The notes below the pieces were generated by a model that saw only the letters and a program-made list of their open reading frames with translations, did not search any database and was not told where the DNA came from. A program made the translations under genes and the position numbers. Of a stretch of DNA of 64,000 nucleotides, positions 1 through 8,352 are shown piece after piece. Source of the DNA: Alicyclobacillus acidocaldarius subsp. acidocaldarius Tc-4-1 (GTDB lineage: Bacteria > Bacillota > Bacilli > Alicyclobacillales > Alicyclobacillaceae); the NCBI RefSeq assembly GCF_000219875.1, contig NC_017167.1, positions 372,001-436,000 on the forward strand. The letters are read 5' to 3'. Every line of letters starts with the position of its first letter. Within the stretch, counting starts at the first letter, position 1.

Positions 1-494
1 TGCTCTACATCACACGAAGCCTCGCTATGGGCATCGCCATGATGCCCATCATGACGGCCGGGACCACGGCAGTGGTGTCGAAAAACCCTATGTTGGCGGG
101 GCAAGCGGCCGCGTTAACCAACACCATTCGAAATGTCGCTTCGGGACTTGGGACGGCCGTCATGACCGTGTACATGACGAAGCGCGAAACCATTCGCGAG
201 GCCCAGCTTGCCTCGCAATATGATCCGGGCAGTCCCCGCGCTTTGCAGTTGTCGCAGGCGACCGCTCACTACTTGGCGCAAGGCATGTCGCAAACGCAAG
301 CTCATGCCCAGGCGATGCTTCAAATCACAGATAATTTGCAGGCCAACGCGTTTGTCCTCGGCATGAACGACACGTTTATGGTATCGACGCTGCTCGCAAT
401 TGCCGCTTGGATTGTGGTGCTCTTCATCTATCCGATTGGACAATCGCCGCAACGTCGGTCGTCGAATCCGCGGGTATCGCCCGCGATGGACTAA
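1..494 (+). CDS. MFS drug:H+ antiporter, DHA2/EmrB type (C-terminal part)
   Basis: The gene enters from the left edge already open in frame 3 and stops at TAA 492-494. The visible ~163 residues are the end of a 14-TM DHA2-type exporter. They include a hydrophobic helix with MPIMTAGTTAV, the conserved NTIRNVASGLGTAV stretch typical of EmrB-like pumps, a long polar loop, and a last membrane helix (about MVSTLLAIAAWIVVLFIYPI) followed by a short Arg-rich tail. The HlyD-type adaptor starts 31 bases downstream and a MarR regulator follows, which is the usual layout of an EmrB/EmrA/MarR-style efflux operon. The substrate cannot be read from this fragment. Confidence 0.85.
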   Translation, partial: LYITRSLAMGIAMMPIMTAGTTAVVSKNPMLAGQAAALTNTIRNVASGLGTAVMTVYMTKRETIREAQLASQYDPGSPRALQLSQATAHYLAQGMSQTQAHAQAMLQITDNLQANAFVLGMNDTFMVSTLLAIAAWIVVLFIYPIGQSPQRRSSNPRVSPAMD

Positions 495-525
495 GCTGAA
501 CATTTGAACGGTAAGGGAGGTTCCC

Positions 526-2688
526 ATGATGAGCACTCAACCGCCGATTCGAGAAGAAATTCCGGGGGGGAGAAGGCCCAATGCGAAGGTCGTGGCGGGT
601 GTGGCCGCCGCGGTGGTCGTAGTTCTCGGGACTACGATCGGCGTTCTCAGTGCGCGCGCGTCGGAGGCCGCGACCATGTTGCCGACAAACGATCTGTACA
701 CCCTCCGTCCAGCTAGCGCTTCGCCGACGCTCGTGACACAAGGAACCATTGAGAGCAAGACCGAGGTGCAGGCGAGCTTTCAGGGACCAGGCGGGCGCGT
801 ATCGCAAATCGACGTCCAGGTCGGGCAACATGTTAAGGCCGGGCAAATCCTTGCGCAATTGGATGACTCAAGTACCAAACTCGCCGTGGATCAGGCCCGG
901 GCCACCTACGAACAGGCGGTCGCCGCAGTCGCGGAAGCCCGAGCTTCTATGGTGGAAGCGGGTGGCGGGTTGCTCACGGCGCAGGGGAATGTGAGTCAAG
1001 CGAAGGCGGGCGTGAACGCGGCGCAAGCGGGCGTCACGCAAGCGCAAGCGGGTGTCAATGAAGCCGAAGGCCAATTGAACCAAGCCAAGGCGGGTCTCAC
1101 CAAAGTGACCGAGGGCCCGACAGCGGCGGAAAAAGCAGTCGCGGAGCAAAATGTCCAAGCCGCCGAAGTCGCGGTGGAAAGCGCCCAAAAAGAGTATGAG
1201 GACGCGCTTGCAGCGTACAATGATCGCACACAGGCGTATCAGCAGCTGGTCGCCGCGCAAAACGCGTATAACCAGGCCAAAGTCGCCCTGCAGACCGCCG
1301 AGCAGAACCAGCAAGCGAACATTGCCGCTGCACAGCAAGCGGAACAGACCGCTGAGCAGAACTTGCAGATCGCGCAAACGCAACTGAATAACGCGGAGCA
1401 GAAGGACGGCTCCATCACCGAGCAACAGGTGCAGCAAGCCTACCAGAACTACCAAAACGCTTTGTCGAATTACAACGCGTATCAACAGCAATTCGGGACG
1501 GCCAACAATCCGTATGCGGAGGAAGTGCAAAGCTACGAGGCCATCTATCAGGGACTTGAGCAAGGATACGAAGAGCTGCAAAACGCGAAACAAGCCTACA
1601 GCGCAGCGCAAGCTCAATTAGCCCAAGCCCAGTCTCAGCTTCAGACGGCGCAAACGGCGGTCGCCAACGCCCAAGCGCAATATCAAGCGGCGCAGAGTGC
1701 ACTTCAAGCGGCTGAGCAGGCGTACAATGACCGGACGGCTGAGCAAACGGCGGTGGACCAGGCGCTTGCGCAGTTGAACGCCGCAAAAGCGAACCTGGCG
1801 ACGGCGAAGGCGCAGTATCAAGAAGTGGTTCAGCCGCCTGACCAAGGCTCCCTGCAGTCGGCCCAAGCTGGGATTCAGACGGCCAATGCGGGTGTGCAAA
1901 ATGCGCAGGCGGGTGTCCAGGCCGCCAATTCGAAACTCCAAGCGGAGATTGCTGGGTTACAATCGGCTCAAGGCGGACTGCAAGAAGCGTTAGGATCTCA
2001 AGACGCAGCGCAAGCTCAGCTGCAGGCGGCTTTGGCTCAAGAACAAGCAGCCCAAGCACAGTTGCAACAAGCCGAGCTCAATGAGAGCTACATGACCCTT
2101 CGTGCGCCTGTCAGTGGCGTGATCGCGGCGAAAGACATCGAGGTGGGCGACACGGTGCAACCCGGGCAAACGGCGTTTGTCATCGACACCCAGGTGTATG
2201 AGGTGGTCTTCCCGGTCTCTGTGGATCAATTGAGCGAAGTGCACGTAGGGCAGCAGGTCACCATGACCGTGCCGGGGCTTTCGTCTACGTTTCATGCCAC
2301 GATCTTCCGGGTGGACCCCACGCCTATCCAAAACAACGGGGACAGCTACGAAGTGGAGGCCATTGTCAATCAGCCACCGGCGAATCTGAAAAACGGCATG
2401 ACGGGACAAGTGACGGTCAATCTGGGGCAATTGAAGTCCCAGTTTATCATCCCGAACATTGCGATCCAGTCGTGGAATGGCCAAGAAGGCGTCTTTGTGT
2501 ACGAACCGCATGCGAAGGGTTCGGCTCAAGCCGGGTTGCCGCCGCATGTTGAATTTATCCCGGTCTCCTATACGCCTGTGAACGGCTATCAAGACGTGGT
2601 GAGCGGGAACCTTCAGTCTGGGGACCGGATCGTTCTTGGCGAAGGAGCATTCATCGTTGGGCGAAATGGGCAAGAAGACGAGAACTGA
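526..2688 (+). CDS. HlyD/EmrA-type membrane fusion adaptor with very long coiled-coil hairpin
   Basis: This 720-residue single-pass membrane adaptor likely works with the MFS pump encoded just upstream. It has a short cytoplasmic N-terminus, one TM helix (about residues 23-46, VVAGVAAAVVVVLGTTIGVL), then a first biotinyl-lipoyl half (GGRVSQIDVQVGQHVKAGQIL). An Ala/Gln-rich coiled-coil hairpin of about 400 residues follows, then the second lipoyl half (LRAPVSGVIAAKDIEVGDTV) and beta-barrel domains. Typical EmrA or YknX adaptors are about 380 residues, so the hairpin is roughly doubled or more. AYNDRT occurs twice (about residues 229 and 399), flanking a tip-like GTANNPY. The start ATG at 526 is followed by a second ATG; TAAGGGAGG lies just upstream. 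No outer membrane is expected, so what the hairpin reaches is unclear. Confidence 0.85.
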   Translation: MMSTQPPIREEIPGGRRPNAKVVAGVAAAVVVVLGTTIGVLSARASEAATMLPTNDLYTLRPASASPTLVTQGTIESKTEVQASFQGPGGRVSQIDVQVGQHVKAGQILAQLDDSSTKLAVDQARATYEQAVAAVAEARASMVEAGGGLLTAQGNVSQAKAGVNAAQAGVTQAQAGVNEAEGQLNQAKAGLTKVTEGPTAAEKAVAEQNVQAAEVAVESAQKEYEDALAAYNDRTQAYQQLVAAQNAYNQAKVALQTAEQNQQANIAAAQQAEQTAEQNLQIAQTQLNNAEQKDGSITEQQVQQAYQNYQNALSNYNAYQQQFGTANNPYAEEVQSYEAIYQGLEQGYEELQNAKQAYSAAQAQLAQAQSQLQTAQTAVANAQAQYQAAQSALQAAEQAYNDRTAEQTAVDQALAQLNAAKANLATAKAQYQEVVQPPDQGSLQSAQAGIQTANAGVQNAQAGVQAANSKLQAEIAGLQSAQGGLQEALGSQDAAQAQLQAALAQEQAAQAQLQQAELNESYMTLRAPVSGVIAAKDIEVGDTVQPGQTAFVIDTQVYEVVFPVSVDQLSEVHVGQQVTMTVPGLSSTFHATIFRVDPTPIQNNGDSYEVEAIVNQPPANLKNGMTGQVTVNLGQLKSQFIIPNIAIQSWNGQEGVFVYEPHAKGSAQAGLPPHVEFIPVSYTPVNGYQDVVSGNLQSGDRIVLGEGAFIVGRNGQEDEN

Positions 2689-2734
2689 ATCAAGTCAGAT
2701 CGCGGACTTCGATCGGGAACATGAGGAGAGGTTC

Positions 2735-3196
2735 GTGGAACCGCTCGCGCGCACGCTAGCGGTAACCACGTATCTCTTGGTGCATTCCGCCTTTTTGCAG
2801 CCCTTTCGTTCGCTCACGCCAGGGCAATATGTGCTCATGGATTTGGTCCGGCGCAAGATCGCGACGCGAACCATGGACCTTGCCGATCATTTGGGTGTCA
2901 CGCCGAGCGCCGTGACCATTATGCTCTCACGGCTGGAGAAGAGGGGTTGGATCCAGCGAAGCGAAGACCAGAGCGATCGGCGTGTCGTGCATATCGGCAT
3001 CACCGAACAAGGACGAGCGGAGATGACGCGCGTGGAGCAAGCGTTCGCGCTCATCGTTCAACAATGTACACGAGATGGATCGGATTACGCATCGTTGGAA
3101 CGCATCTTGAGAAGTTTAGAAGAAACGCTCATGCTCCACTTGCGCACGTCATGTCCGGTCTCCGCTTGGGTGCCAAAAGATGGAGGAGAGATCTAG
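2735..3196 (+). CDS. MarR family transcriptional regulator
   Basis: A winged-helix regulator of about 153 residues, probably controlling the efflux operon whose last gene it is. The open frame extends back to a TTG at 2636 inside the adaptor gene, but GAGGAGAGG at 2723-2730 lies about five bases before an in-frame GTG at 2735. Starting there gives the normal MarR length, so I prefer it. The wHTH is clear: TMDLADHLGVTPSAVTIMLSRLEKRGWIQR, then the DRR wing (QSDRRVVHIGITEQG). The C-terminal helix that forms the dimer interface follows. The ligand is unknown. The alternative is the longer product starting at ATG 2666 or TTG 2636. Confidence 0.82.
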   Translation: MEPLARTLAVTTYLLVHSAFLQPFRSLTPGQYVLMDLVRRKIATRTMDLADHLGVTPSAVTIMLSRLEKRGWIQRSEDQSDRRVVHIGITEQGRAEMTRVEQAFALIVQQCTRDGSDYASLERILRSLEETLMLHLRTSCPVSAWVPKDGGEI

Positions 3197-3249
3197 ATGA
3201 AAGCGGCCTCGCGGAACGTTCCGCAGAGGTCGCTCCCATTCGCTCCCAT

Positions 3250-3985
3250 TCAGTACCGCATGACTTGGAATTCCTTCAGTTCGCCATGCTCGACGTACAG
3301 AAACCGCCCCGGTTTGTCTGGCGGGAGTTTCTCTGCGCCGGACACACCGAGAATGGTCCTGGATGCGACCTCGTCATCCACGCGTCCGCAGATGCGCCAA
3401 ACCTGTTGGCGGATCTGGGAACCGAGGATCTCCGCCGTCGGATATTGCGCCGAGAGCAAGAGCGCAATTCCCGTCGCGCGCGACGCCAAGGCGAAACGTT
3501 CGAGATACGTGTGAGCGCGAACGCGAACCTCCTTCTCGTCCTTGCCGCCGGTGTTGGACGAAAAGATCGAAAGCTCGTCCACGACGAGAAGGATCGGCTT
3601 CTCCTCAAGCAGCAGCCCTTGTTGGTGCGCTTCCCGCAGTGAGGAGACGCCCGCCTCCTTGAGTTTCGTCAGCCGTTCGCGGTGTTTGGCCCAGAGTGTT
3701 TCGAGCAGTGGCAGCGCGTCTTGCGGGAACTCCTTCATGGGCTCGGCGAGCCGCGGAAGAAGTCCCAGATAGTCCACGCCCTTGGGATCGACCAGGTAGA
3801 CAAGCCAGCCACCTTCAAGGGCCTGCGTCATGATCTGCCGAATGAGCGTCGACTTACCGCTTCCCGTGCTCCCGGCGATCAGAAGGTGCGGCCAAGTGGG
3901 AAGGTGCCAGAACACCTTCCCGTCATGGCCATAACCGAGGAGAAACGACATGCGAGCCGACTGTCGACATCGACGCCGATCCGTG
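3250..3985 (-). pseudogene. FtsK/SpoIIIE-type ATPase, 5' truncated
   Basis: A P-loop ATPase of the FtsK/HerA-VirD4 group, as found in DNA-translocation proteins of plasmids and integrative elements. Visible are Walker A AGSTGSGKST, the VDPKGVDY motif, Walker B ILLVVDELS, and a complete-looking C-terminus ending RFLYVEHGELKEFQVMRY. The N-terminal membrane and coupling regions are missing. Upstream of about MSFLLGYGHDG the frame runs directly into remnants of an IS1182-like transposase, so the first ~36 residues of the open frame (to 4059) are foreign. The left boundary of the real ATPase is approximate. It is most likely a remnant of a conjugative element, converging on the MarR gene 53 bases away. 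Confidence 0.75.
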
Positions 3986-3989
3986 CACA

Positions 3990-4701
3990 TTGAATAACAA
4001 TTCTCGGTTTTGGGGTGTCCACAAACTTGACTTAACACCAGTATGGCCCGCAGCATCAACCGCGTCGAGCAAGTGTTGGGTCAACTTCTCCTCTTTGGCC
4101 AGGTCCGGCTCGGATGCATTCGTGTACTCTTCTTGTAGCTGGTTCGCCGTCTCCGCAGCGGTCTTGGCATCTATGCGCTCCCAAGCACGGAACAGACGCC
4201 GCCGTGCAGCACGGAGTAACTCCTTCCGGTTTTGTACGGCTGCATTCGCCGAAATCACCGTGGCATCCACACACTGCCGTTTCCCTTCAAGAAGCCCCTT
4301 TTGGCGGGCCTGTTCCACGATGCGGTCCAATAGCCGGGCGCATCGTTCAGGTCCCAGTCGGCGGCGGAACACGACCAGGGTGGAGTCGTCAGGGGGTATC
4401 GTCATCCAGAGAAAAGTGGGCAAAGGCACGATACAACAGGTTGTACCGCAGCTCCTCTGCAACCCGTACGTCTGACAGGTTGTAGAAGTACGCGAGAAAC
4501 AGCACACGCAGGAGCTGTTCAGGCGCATAGGCGGGACGGCCATGATGGAGACTATACAGATCGCGGGTTTCTTCTTCCACGAAAGAAAAGTCGATATGTT
4601 GGTCAATGGCAAGAAGAATGTGATTCTCCGGCAACAGCTTTCGAATCAACCAGTCATCCCATAGCGAACGTGAATCCGGGAAGCGCGTGTAGCATGAGGA
4701 T
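3990..4701 (-). pseudogene. IS1182-like transposase, frameshifted and 3' truncated
   Basis: The N-terminal half of a DUF772/IS1182-type DDE transposase is split over two frames. The first frame (minus strand, from about 4700 to 4389) has WLIRKLLPENHILL, the FVEEETRDLYS region and RPAYAPEQLLRVLFLAYFYNLSDVRVAEEL, and stops after SLDDDTP. The second frame resumes immediately with DDSTLVVFRRRLGPERC and continues through GKRQCVDATVISANA to about LWTPQNRELL. A one-base change in the run at about 4393-4400 explains the break. The catalytic C-terminal half is absent: at about 3990 the sequence switches to the truncated FtsK-like gene. It is not functional. Confidence 0.8.
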
Positions 4702-5030
4702 CAGTCCTCCAGCATCAGACGGCGATTGTACTCGCCCAGTTTCTGTAGCGCCTCTCGCGCGGCGCGAAAACGCTCAACCCCAGTGCGTACGGCATCCACT
4801 TTGTCGGCGGGGACGTGGCAGGTACGCGTCCGGCCATTCTCCGACCACGTCAGCAGGTAGTACGGCCCGTGTTTTTGCCCGGAATGGCAGATGCAATTGG
4901 GTTTGCCACAAGTGCGGTAGGTTTCGACAAGTGAGCCAGCGATCGCTCCATCGAGATGAGCGAGCAAGTGTTGCTGTTGACGATTTCGATGTAGGACGAG
5001 GATGCTTCTTTTAGACAAAGGGATCACCAC
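4701..5030 (-). CDS. DUF6788-like small protein associated with the IS remnant
   Basis: A 109-residue protein with the pattern SLVETYRTCGKPNCICHSGQ then HGPYYLLTWSENGRTRTCHVP, which I recognise as the DUF6788-like family (CGKPNCxC plus HGPYYxL). Members are often found beside transposase genes, and their role is unknown; the paired cysteines suggest metal or nucleic-acid binding. It starts with GTG at 5030 after AGGTG, and its TGA at 4701-4703 directly precedes the broken transposase frame, so it was probably the first ORF of the same element. A perfect palindrome lies a few bases upstream (5038-5052). Confidence 0.6.
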   Translation of the reverse strand: MVIPLSKRSILVLHRNRQQQHLLAHLDGAIAGSLVETYRTCGKPNCICHSGQKHGPYYLLTWSENGRTRTCHVPADKVDAVRTGVERFRAAREALQKLGEYNRRLMLED

Positions 5031-5037
5031 CTATCCG

Positions 5038-5052
5038 ATGTGTTATACACAT
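5038..5052. promoter_or_regulatory. Palindrome ATGTGT-TAT-ACACAT
   Basis: A perfect inverted repeat with six-base arms lies just upstream of the DUF6788-like gene. It may be an operator or the end of the IS1182-like element; I cannot distinguish these. Confidence 0.3.
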
Positions 5053-5221
5053 ATAAGAATACCGTGAAATCGCCCAATGAACAATGACTTTTTCAGAGCT
5101 CTCGCTGCAAAGGCCGCAATTCAATACGCTTTCAATCCAATAGCCCTACATTATGTTTCGAGAGCTAGAGCAGCGGCGCATTTGCCGCATTCTAGCGAGA
5201 CGTGTGTGGGGTGAAGTCGTG

Positions 5222-7636
5222 ATGGCCATCGAGCCTGAATCAAATCCAAGAGTTCGAGTTCGCTGCGGTGGAAGGTCCCGGAGGAAGTGGATCTTGACCG
5301 GCGCCGCTGTCGTGGTCGTTTTAGGTGTCGGGATCCCTGTCGGGTTGAGCCTGACGAAGTCAGGAAGTACGGTGTATGCCGGCACGGAGTACACAGTGGC
5401 GTACCGTAACATTACAGAGACAGTGAGCACGTCCGGGACAGTCGCGTCGCCTTCGACGTACAATCTCGGTTTCCTGTTATCCAATGCTCCGGTCAGTGCC
5501 ATCTATGTGAAAGTTGGACAGCGCGTGCAGGCTGGACAGGTGCTTGCCAAATTGGACGATTCATCGGAGCAAGTGCAGTTACAGCAGGCCGAAGCGGGTG
5601 TGACCGAAGCAAAAGCACAGTTGATGTCTGCAGAGGCGAAACTCGCTCAGGACAAGACCGGGGCTACTCCGCAAACGATTGCGCTCGATAAGAACGCCGT
5701 TGCCGATGATGAAACCGCCGTCCAGCAGGCAAAGCAGGCGTATCAGCTGGCGCTGCAGGCGTATAACGATCGTTCGTCGCAAGAACAGGCTGTTCAACAG
5801 GCCGAACTGAACCTGATGGAGGCCAAGCAACAAGAAACCGCCGCGTCCGATGCGGTCCAGTTGGATGAGCAGCAAATTGCAGCCGATCAGGCTGCGATCA
5901 AAAACGCCGAGCAGCAGTTGCAGAGCGATCAACAATCTGCGTCGAATTCACAGACGCTCGCCCAACAGGCACTCCAATCGGACGAAGATACACTCCAGGC
6001 TGATCAACAACAACTGCAACAAGATGAGCAACAGCTCCAGAAGGACGAGAATAACCTGCAGGTCGTGGAACAGGAGAACCCGAACGTTACCCAACAGCAA
6101 GTGGAGCAAGCATATGAGCAGTATCAGCAGGAATTGAGCTTTTACGACAGTTGGGCGCAGCGGGGTTATGCGGGATCGAACCCCTATCAAAGTGCCGTCA
6201 ACAACGCTCAACAGATTTACGACAATCTGAACAACGCGTATCAGTCCATACAAAACGCGCAGAATCAAGTGACCCAAGATCAGGAGAAGGTAAATCAGGA
6301 CGAGGATGCCATCCAGCAGGTGCAACTCAACATCTCAAAGGACCAGGCAGAGTTGCAGCAAACGCAATTAAATAACCAGCAGACCGTTTCCAAGGACGAA
6401 CAGAGCATCCAAAGCGATGAGCAACAACTTCGGAACGAGGAGATCGTACTGCAAAACGACGAACAACAGGCTAAGCTCAATGAACAGAAGGCACAAGACA
6501 CTGTGCTGCAGGACGAACAAGCCCTCCAAGCCGCCGAGCAAGCGTACAACGACCGTACGAGCGCTGAGCAGGCGCTCCAACAGGCCAAGAACAATGTGAC
6601 GCAGGCGGAAGAACAACTTCGAACTGCCGAGCTTCAATTGCAAAATGATCAACAGCCCGCAACGCCATCGACCATCGCGTCTGACGAGGCTGCGGTGACC
6701 AATGCGCGGGGGCAACTCGCAACTGCCGAGGCCAATCTCCAGTCGGCCGAACTGTCGGAATCGGAGACCGTGCTGCGCGCGCCCATCGCCGGCGTGGTCA
6801 CTGCAGTCAATGGCCAGGTCGGCGAGTTGCCGTCGCAAGGGGCTTCGGCGTCCAGCGCATCCAGCGGAGGTTCGGGAACAACGGGCTTTATTCAACTCGA
6901 AGATCTGAACCCTTCTGACCTCCAGGTGGATCTTGAAGTCAACGAGTCGCAAATCGGCCAGGTAAAGGCCGGGGATTCCGTGACGTTCACCGTCGACGCT
7001 TATCCCAATAGGACGTTTTCGGGCACCGTCGTGCAAGTATATCCAACACCAACCACAACGAATGACGTCACGCAATATGAAGTGGTCGCAAGTGTGGACA
7101 ATGCCGGAGGGCTTTTGAAGCCGGGTATGACAGCGAGTGCCGACATCGTGACGTCAACGCTTCAACATGTGCTGGCAGTTCCGGCTATTGCCCTGCACCA
7201 GTTGGGATCCGTAGAAGGTGTGTTTGTCGTGGGAACGCGTCCTGTTGGTAGTGCCTTCTCGGGAGGCAATCAAGCCTCATTTCGTCAGTCTGGCAACGGG
7301 ATCGGCAATGGGACATACAATGGTCCCGGGAATGGAAGCGGAAACGCGAGCGGTGGGCAGGGCGGCTTCTCGTCCTCTGGGCATGGAGGATTTCGGACGG
7401 GCAGTTTTGCGCCAAAAGGCACCTATTTTCAACCTGTTCAGGTGGGCGTGATGGGCAACAACTTGGTGCAAATCGTCGCTGGACTGCAAGCCGGTGAAAA
7501 GATTCTCCTGACGTTGCCTGAATCCACGGCAAGCGCCCTCGTGCAGAGCGAGTCGTCTACATCTCCGTTCCGGTTCGGGGCGGGACTCGGCGGAGGTTTT
7601 GCTGGTGGCGCTGCCCGGGGAGGCCGTCAAGGATGA
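5222..7636 (+). CDS. MacA/YknX-like adaptor with giant coiled-coil hairpin
   Basis: A membrane fusion protein of about 804 residues feeding the ABC transporter encoded immediately downstream; its TGA overlaps the ATG of the ATPase gene. ATG 5222 (after GGGGTGA) is preferred over the ATG at 5153. It has a basic N-terminus, one TM (WILTGAAVVVVLGVGIPVGL), a lipoyl half (SAIYVKVGQRVQAGQVLAKL), then ~430 residues of Gln/Asp-rich coiled coil. The second lipoyl half is LRAPIAGVVTAVNGQVG. A beta-barrel and a Gly/Ser/Phe-rich low-complexity tail (about 7255-7410) follow. QAYNDRS and QAYNDRT occur at about residues 179 and 440, flanking a GYAGSNPY tip, exactly as in the adaptor at 526. The length is about twice that of YknX. 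Confidence 0.85.
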   Translation: MAIEPESNPRVRVRCGGRSRRKWILTGAAVVVVLGVGIPVGLSLTKSGSTVYAGTEYTVAYRNITETVSTSGTVASPSTYNLGFLLSNAPVSAIYVKVGQRVQAGQVLAKLDDSSEQVQLQQAEAGVTEAKAQLMSAEAKLAQDKTGATPQTIALDKNAVADDETAVQQAKQAYQLALQAYNDRSSQEQAVQQAELNLMEAKQQETAASDAVQLDEQQIAADQAAIKNAEQQLQSDQQSASNSQTLAQQALQSDEDTLQADQQQLQQDEQQLQKDENNLQVVEQENPNVTQQQVEQAYEQYQQELSFYDSWAQRGYAGSNPYQSAVNNAQQIYDNLNNAYQSIQNAQNQVTQDQEKVNQDEDAIQQVQLNISKDQAELQQTQLNNQQTVSKDEQSIQSDEQQLRNEEIVLQNDEQQAKLNEQKAQDTVLQDEQALQAAEQAYNDRTSAEQALQQAKNNVTQAEEQLRTAELQLQNDQQPATPSTIASDEAAVTNARGQLATAEANLQSAELSESETVLRAPIAGVVTAVNGQVGELPSQGASASSASSGGSGTTGFIQLEDLNPSDLQVDLEVNESQIGQVKAGDSVTFTVDAYPNRTFSGTVVQVYPTPTTTNDVTQYEVVASVDNAGGLLKPGMTASADIVTSTLQHVLAVPAIALHQLGSVEGVFVVGTRPVGSAFSGGNQASFRQSGNGIGNGTYNGPGNGSGNASGGQGGFSSSGHGGFRTGSFAPKGTYFQPVQVGVMGNNLVQIVAGLQAGEKILLTLPESTASALVQSESSTSPFRFGAGLGGGFAGGAARGGRQG

Positions 7637-8352
7637 GCCTCTCAAGTAAACATCAGCCCCTGGTGCACATGCAAAACATTGTGAAGGAATACTTCATCGG
7701 AGATCAAGTTATTCGGGCACTCAATGACGTCACGCTGGACATCTGGCCAGGCGAGTTTGTCGCCATCATGGGGCCGTCGGGATCGGGCAAATCGACGATG
7801 ATGAACGTCATGGGCTGTCTGGACGTTCCCACGAGTGGCACGTACGTTCTGGACGGCGTTGAGGTGTCGACGCTGTCGGAGGATGAACTTGCCGCGGTGA
7901 GGAATCAGAAGATCGGTTTCATCTTTCAAAATTTTAATCTTCTGCCTCGCACGACCGCTCTCGAAAACGTCGAACTTCCGATGTTGTACATGGGGATCCC
8001 GCCTCGAGAACGGCGGGAGCGAGCGATGGCGGCGTTGGAGCAGGTCGGCCTGAAGGAGCGCGCATACAATCGCCCGAATGAACTTTCAGGAGGACAGCAG
8101 CAACGCGTCGCCATTGCTCGGGCGCTCGTCAATCAGCCGAACATCATTCTTGGAGACGAGCCAACGGGGGCCTTGGACAGTAAAACGACCGAGGACATCC
8201 TTGCGCTTCTTCACGAGTTGCACGGACAGGGCAACACCATCATTTTGGTCACGCACGACGCCGAGGTCGGCCGCCACGCGGAACGGGTGATCCGATTTCG
8301 TGACGGTCGCGTTGAGTCAGATACCGCTGCGGCCTACGAGGGGGAGCGCTGA
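7633..8352 (+). CDS. ABC transporter ATP-binding protein, MacB/LolD class
   Basis: A 239-residue nucleotide-binding subunit of a MacB-type exporter. Walker A GPSGSGKST starts near residue 47, the Q-loop is FIFQNFNLLPRTTALENVELP, the signature is LSGGQQQRVAIARAL, Walker B is ILGDEPTGALDSKT, and the H-loop is ILVTHDAEV. The class-specific features (GEFVAIMGPSGSG, MNVMGCLD, PTGALD) point to the YknY/MacB/LolD group, which does not translocate in the classical way but powers mechanotransmission through the permease. It is translationally coupled on both sides: its ATG overlaps the adaptor stop and its TGA overlaps the permease ATG. Confidence 0.93.
   Translation: MSLSSKHQPLVHMQNIVKEYFIGDQVIRALNDVTLDIWPGEFVAIMGPSGSGKSTMMNVMGCLDVPTSGTYVLDGVEVSTLSEDELAAVRNQKIGFIFQNFNLLPRTTALENVELPMLYMGIPPRERRERAMAALEQVGLKERAYNRPNELSGGQQQRVAIARALVNQPNIILGDEPTGALDSKTTEDILALLHELHGQGNTIILVTHDAEVGRHAERVIRFRDGRVESDTAAAYEGER

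Larger units (their letters stand above)
3990..5052 (-). mobile_element. Degenerate IS1182-like element
   Basis: This unit combines the DUF6788-like ORF and the broken transposase. It lies between two efflux operons and next to the truncated FtsK-type gene. I did not find a matching pair of terminal repeats; the 3' end of the transposase is deleted, so one terminus is lost. Boundaries are approximate. Confidence 0.5.

Noticed and set aside
900-2080. Tandem repeats in DNA of the adaptor genes
   Set aside because: These are Ala/Gln-rich heptad codons of a coiled coil, not a DNA-level repeat array or CRISPR.
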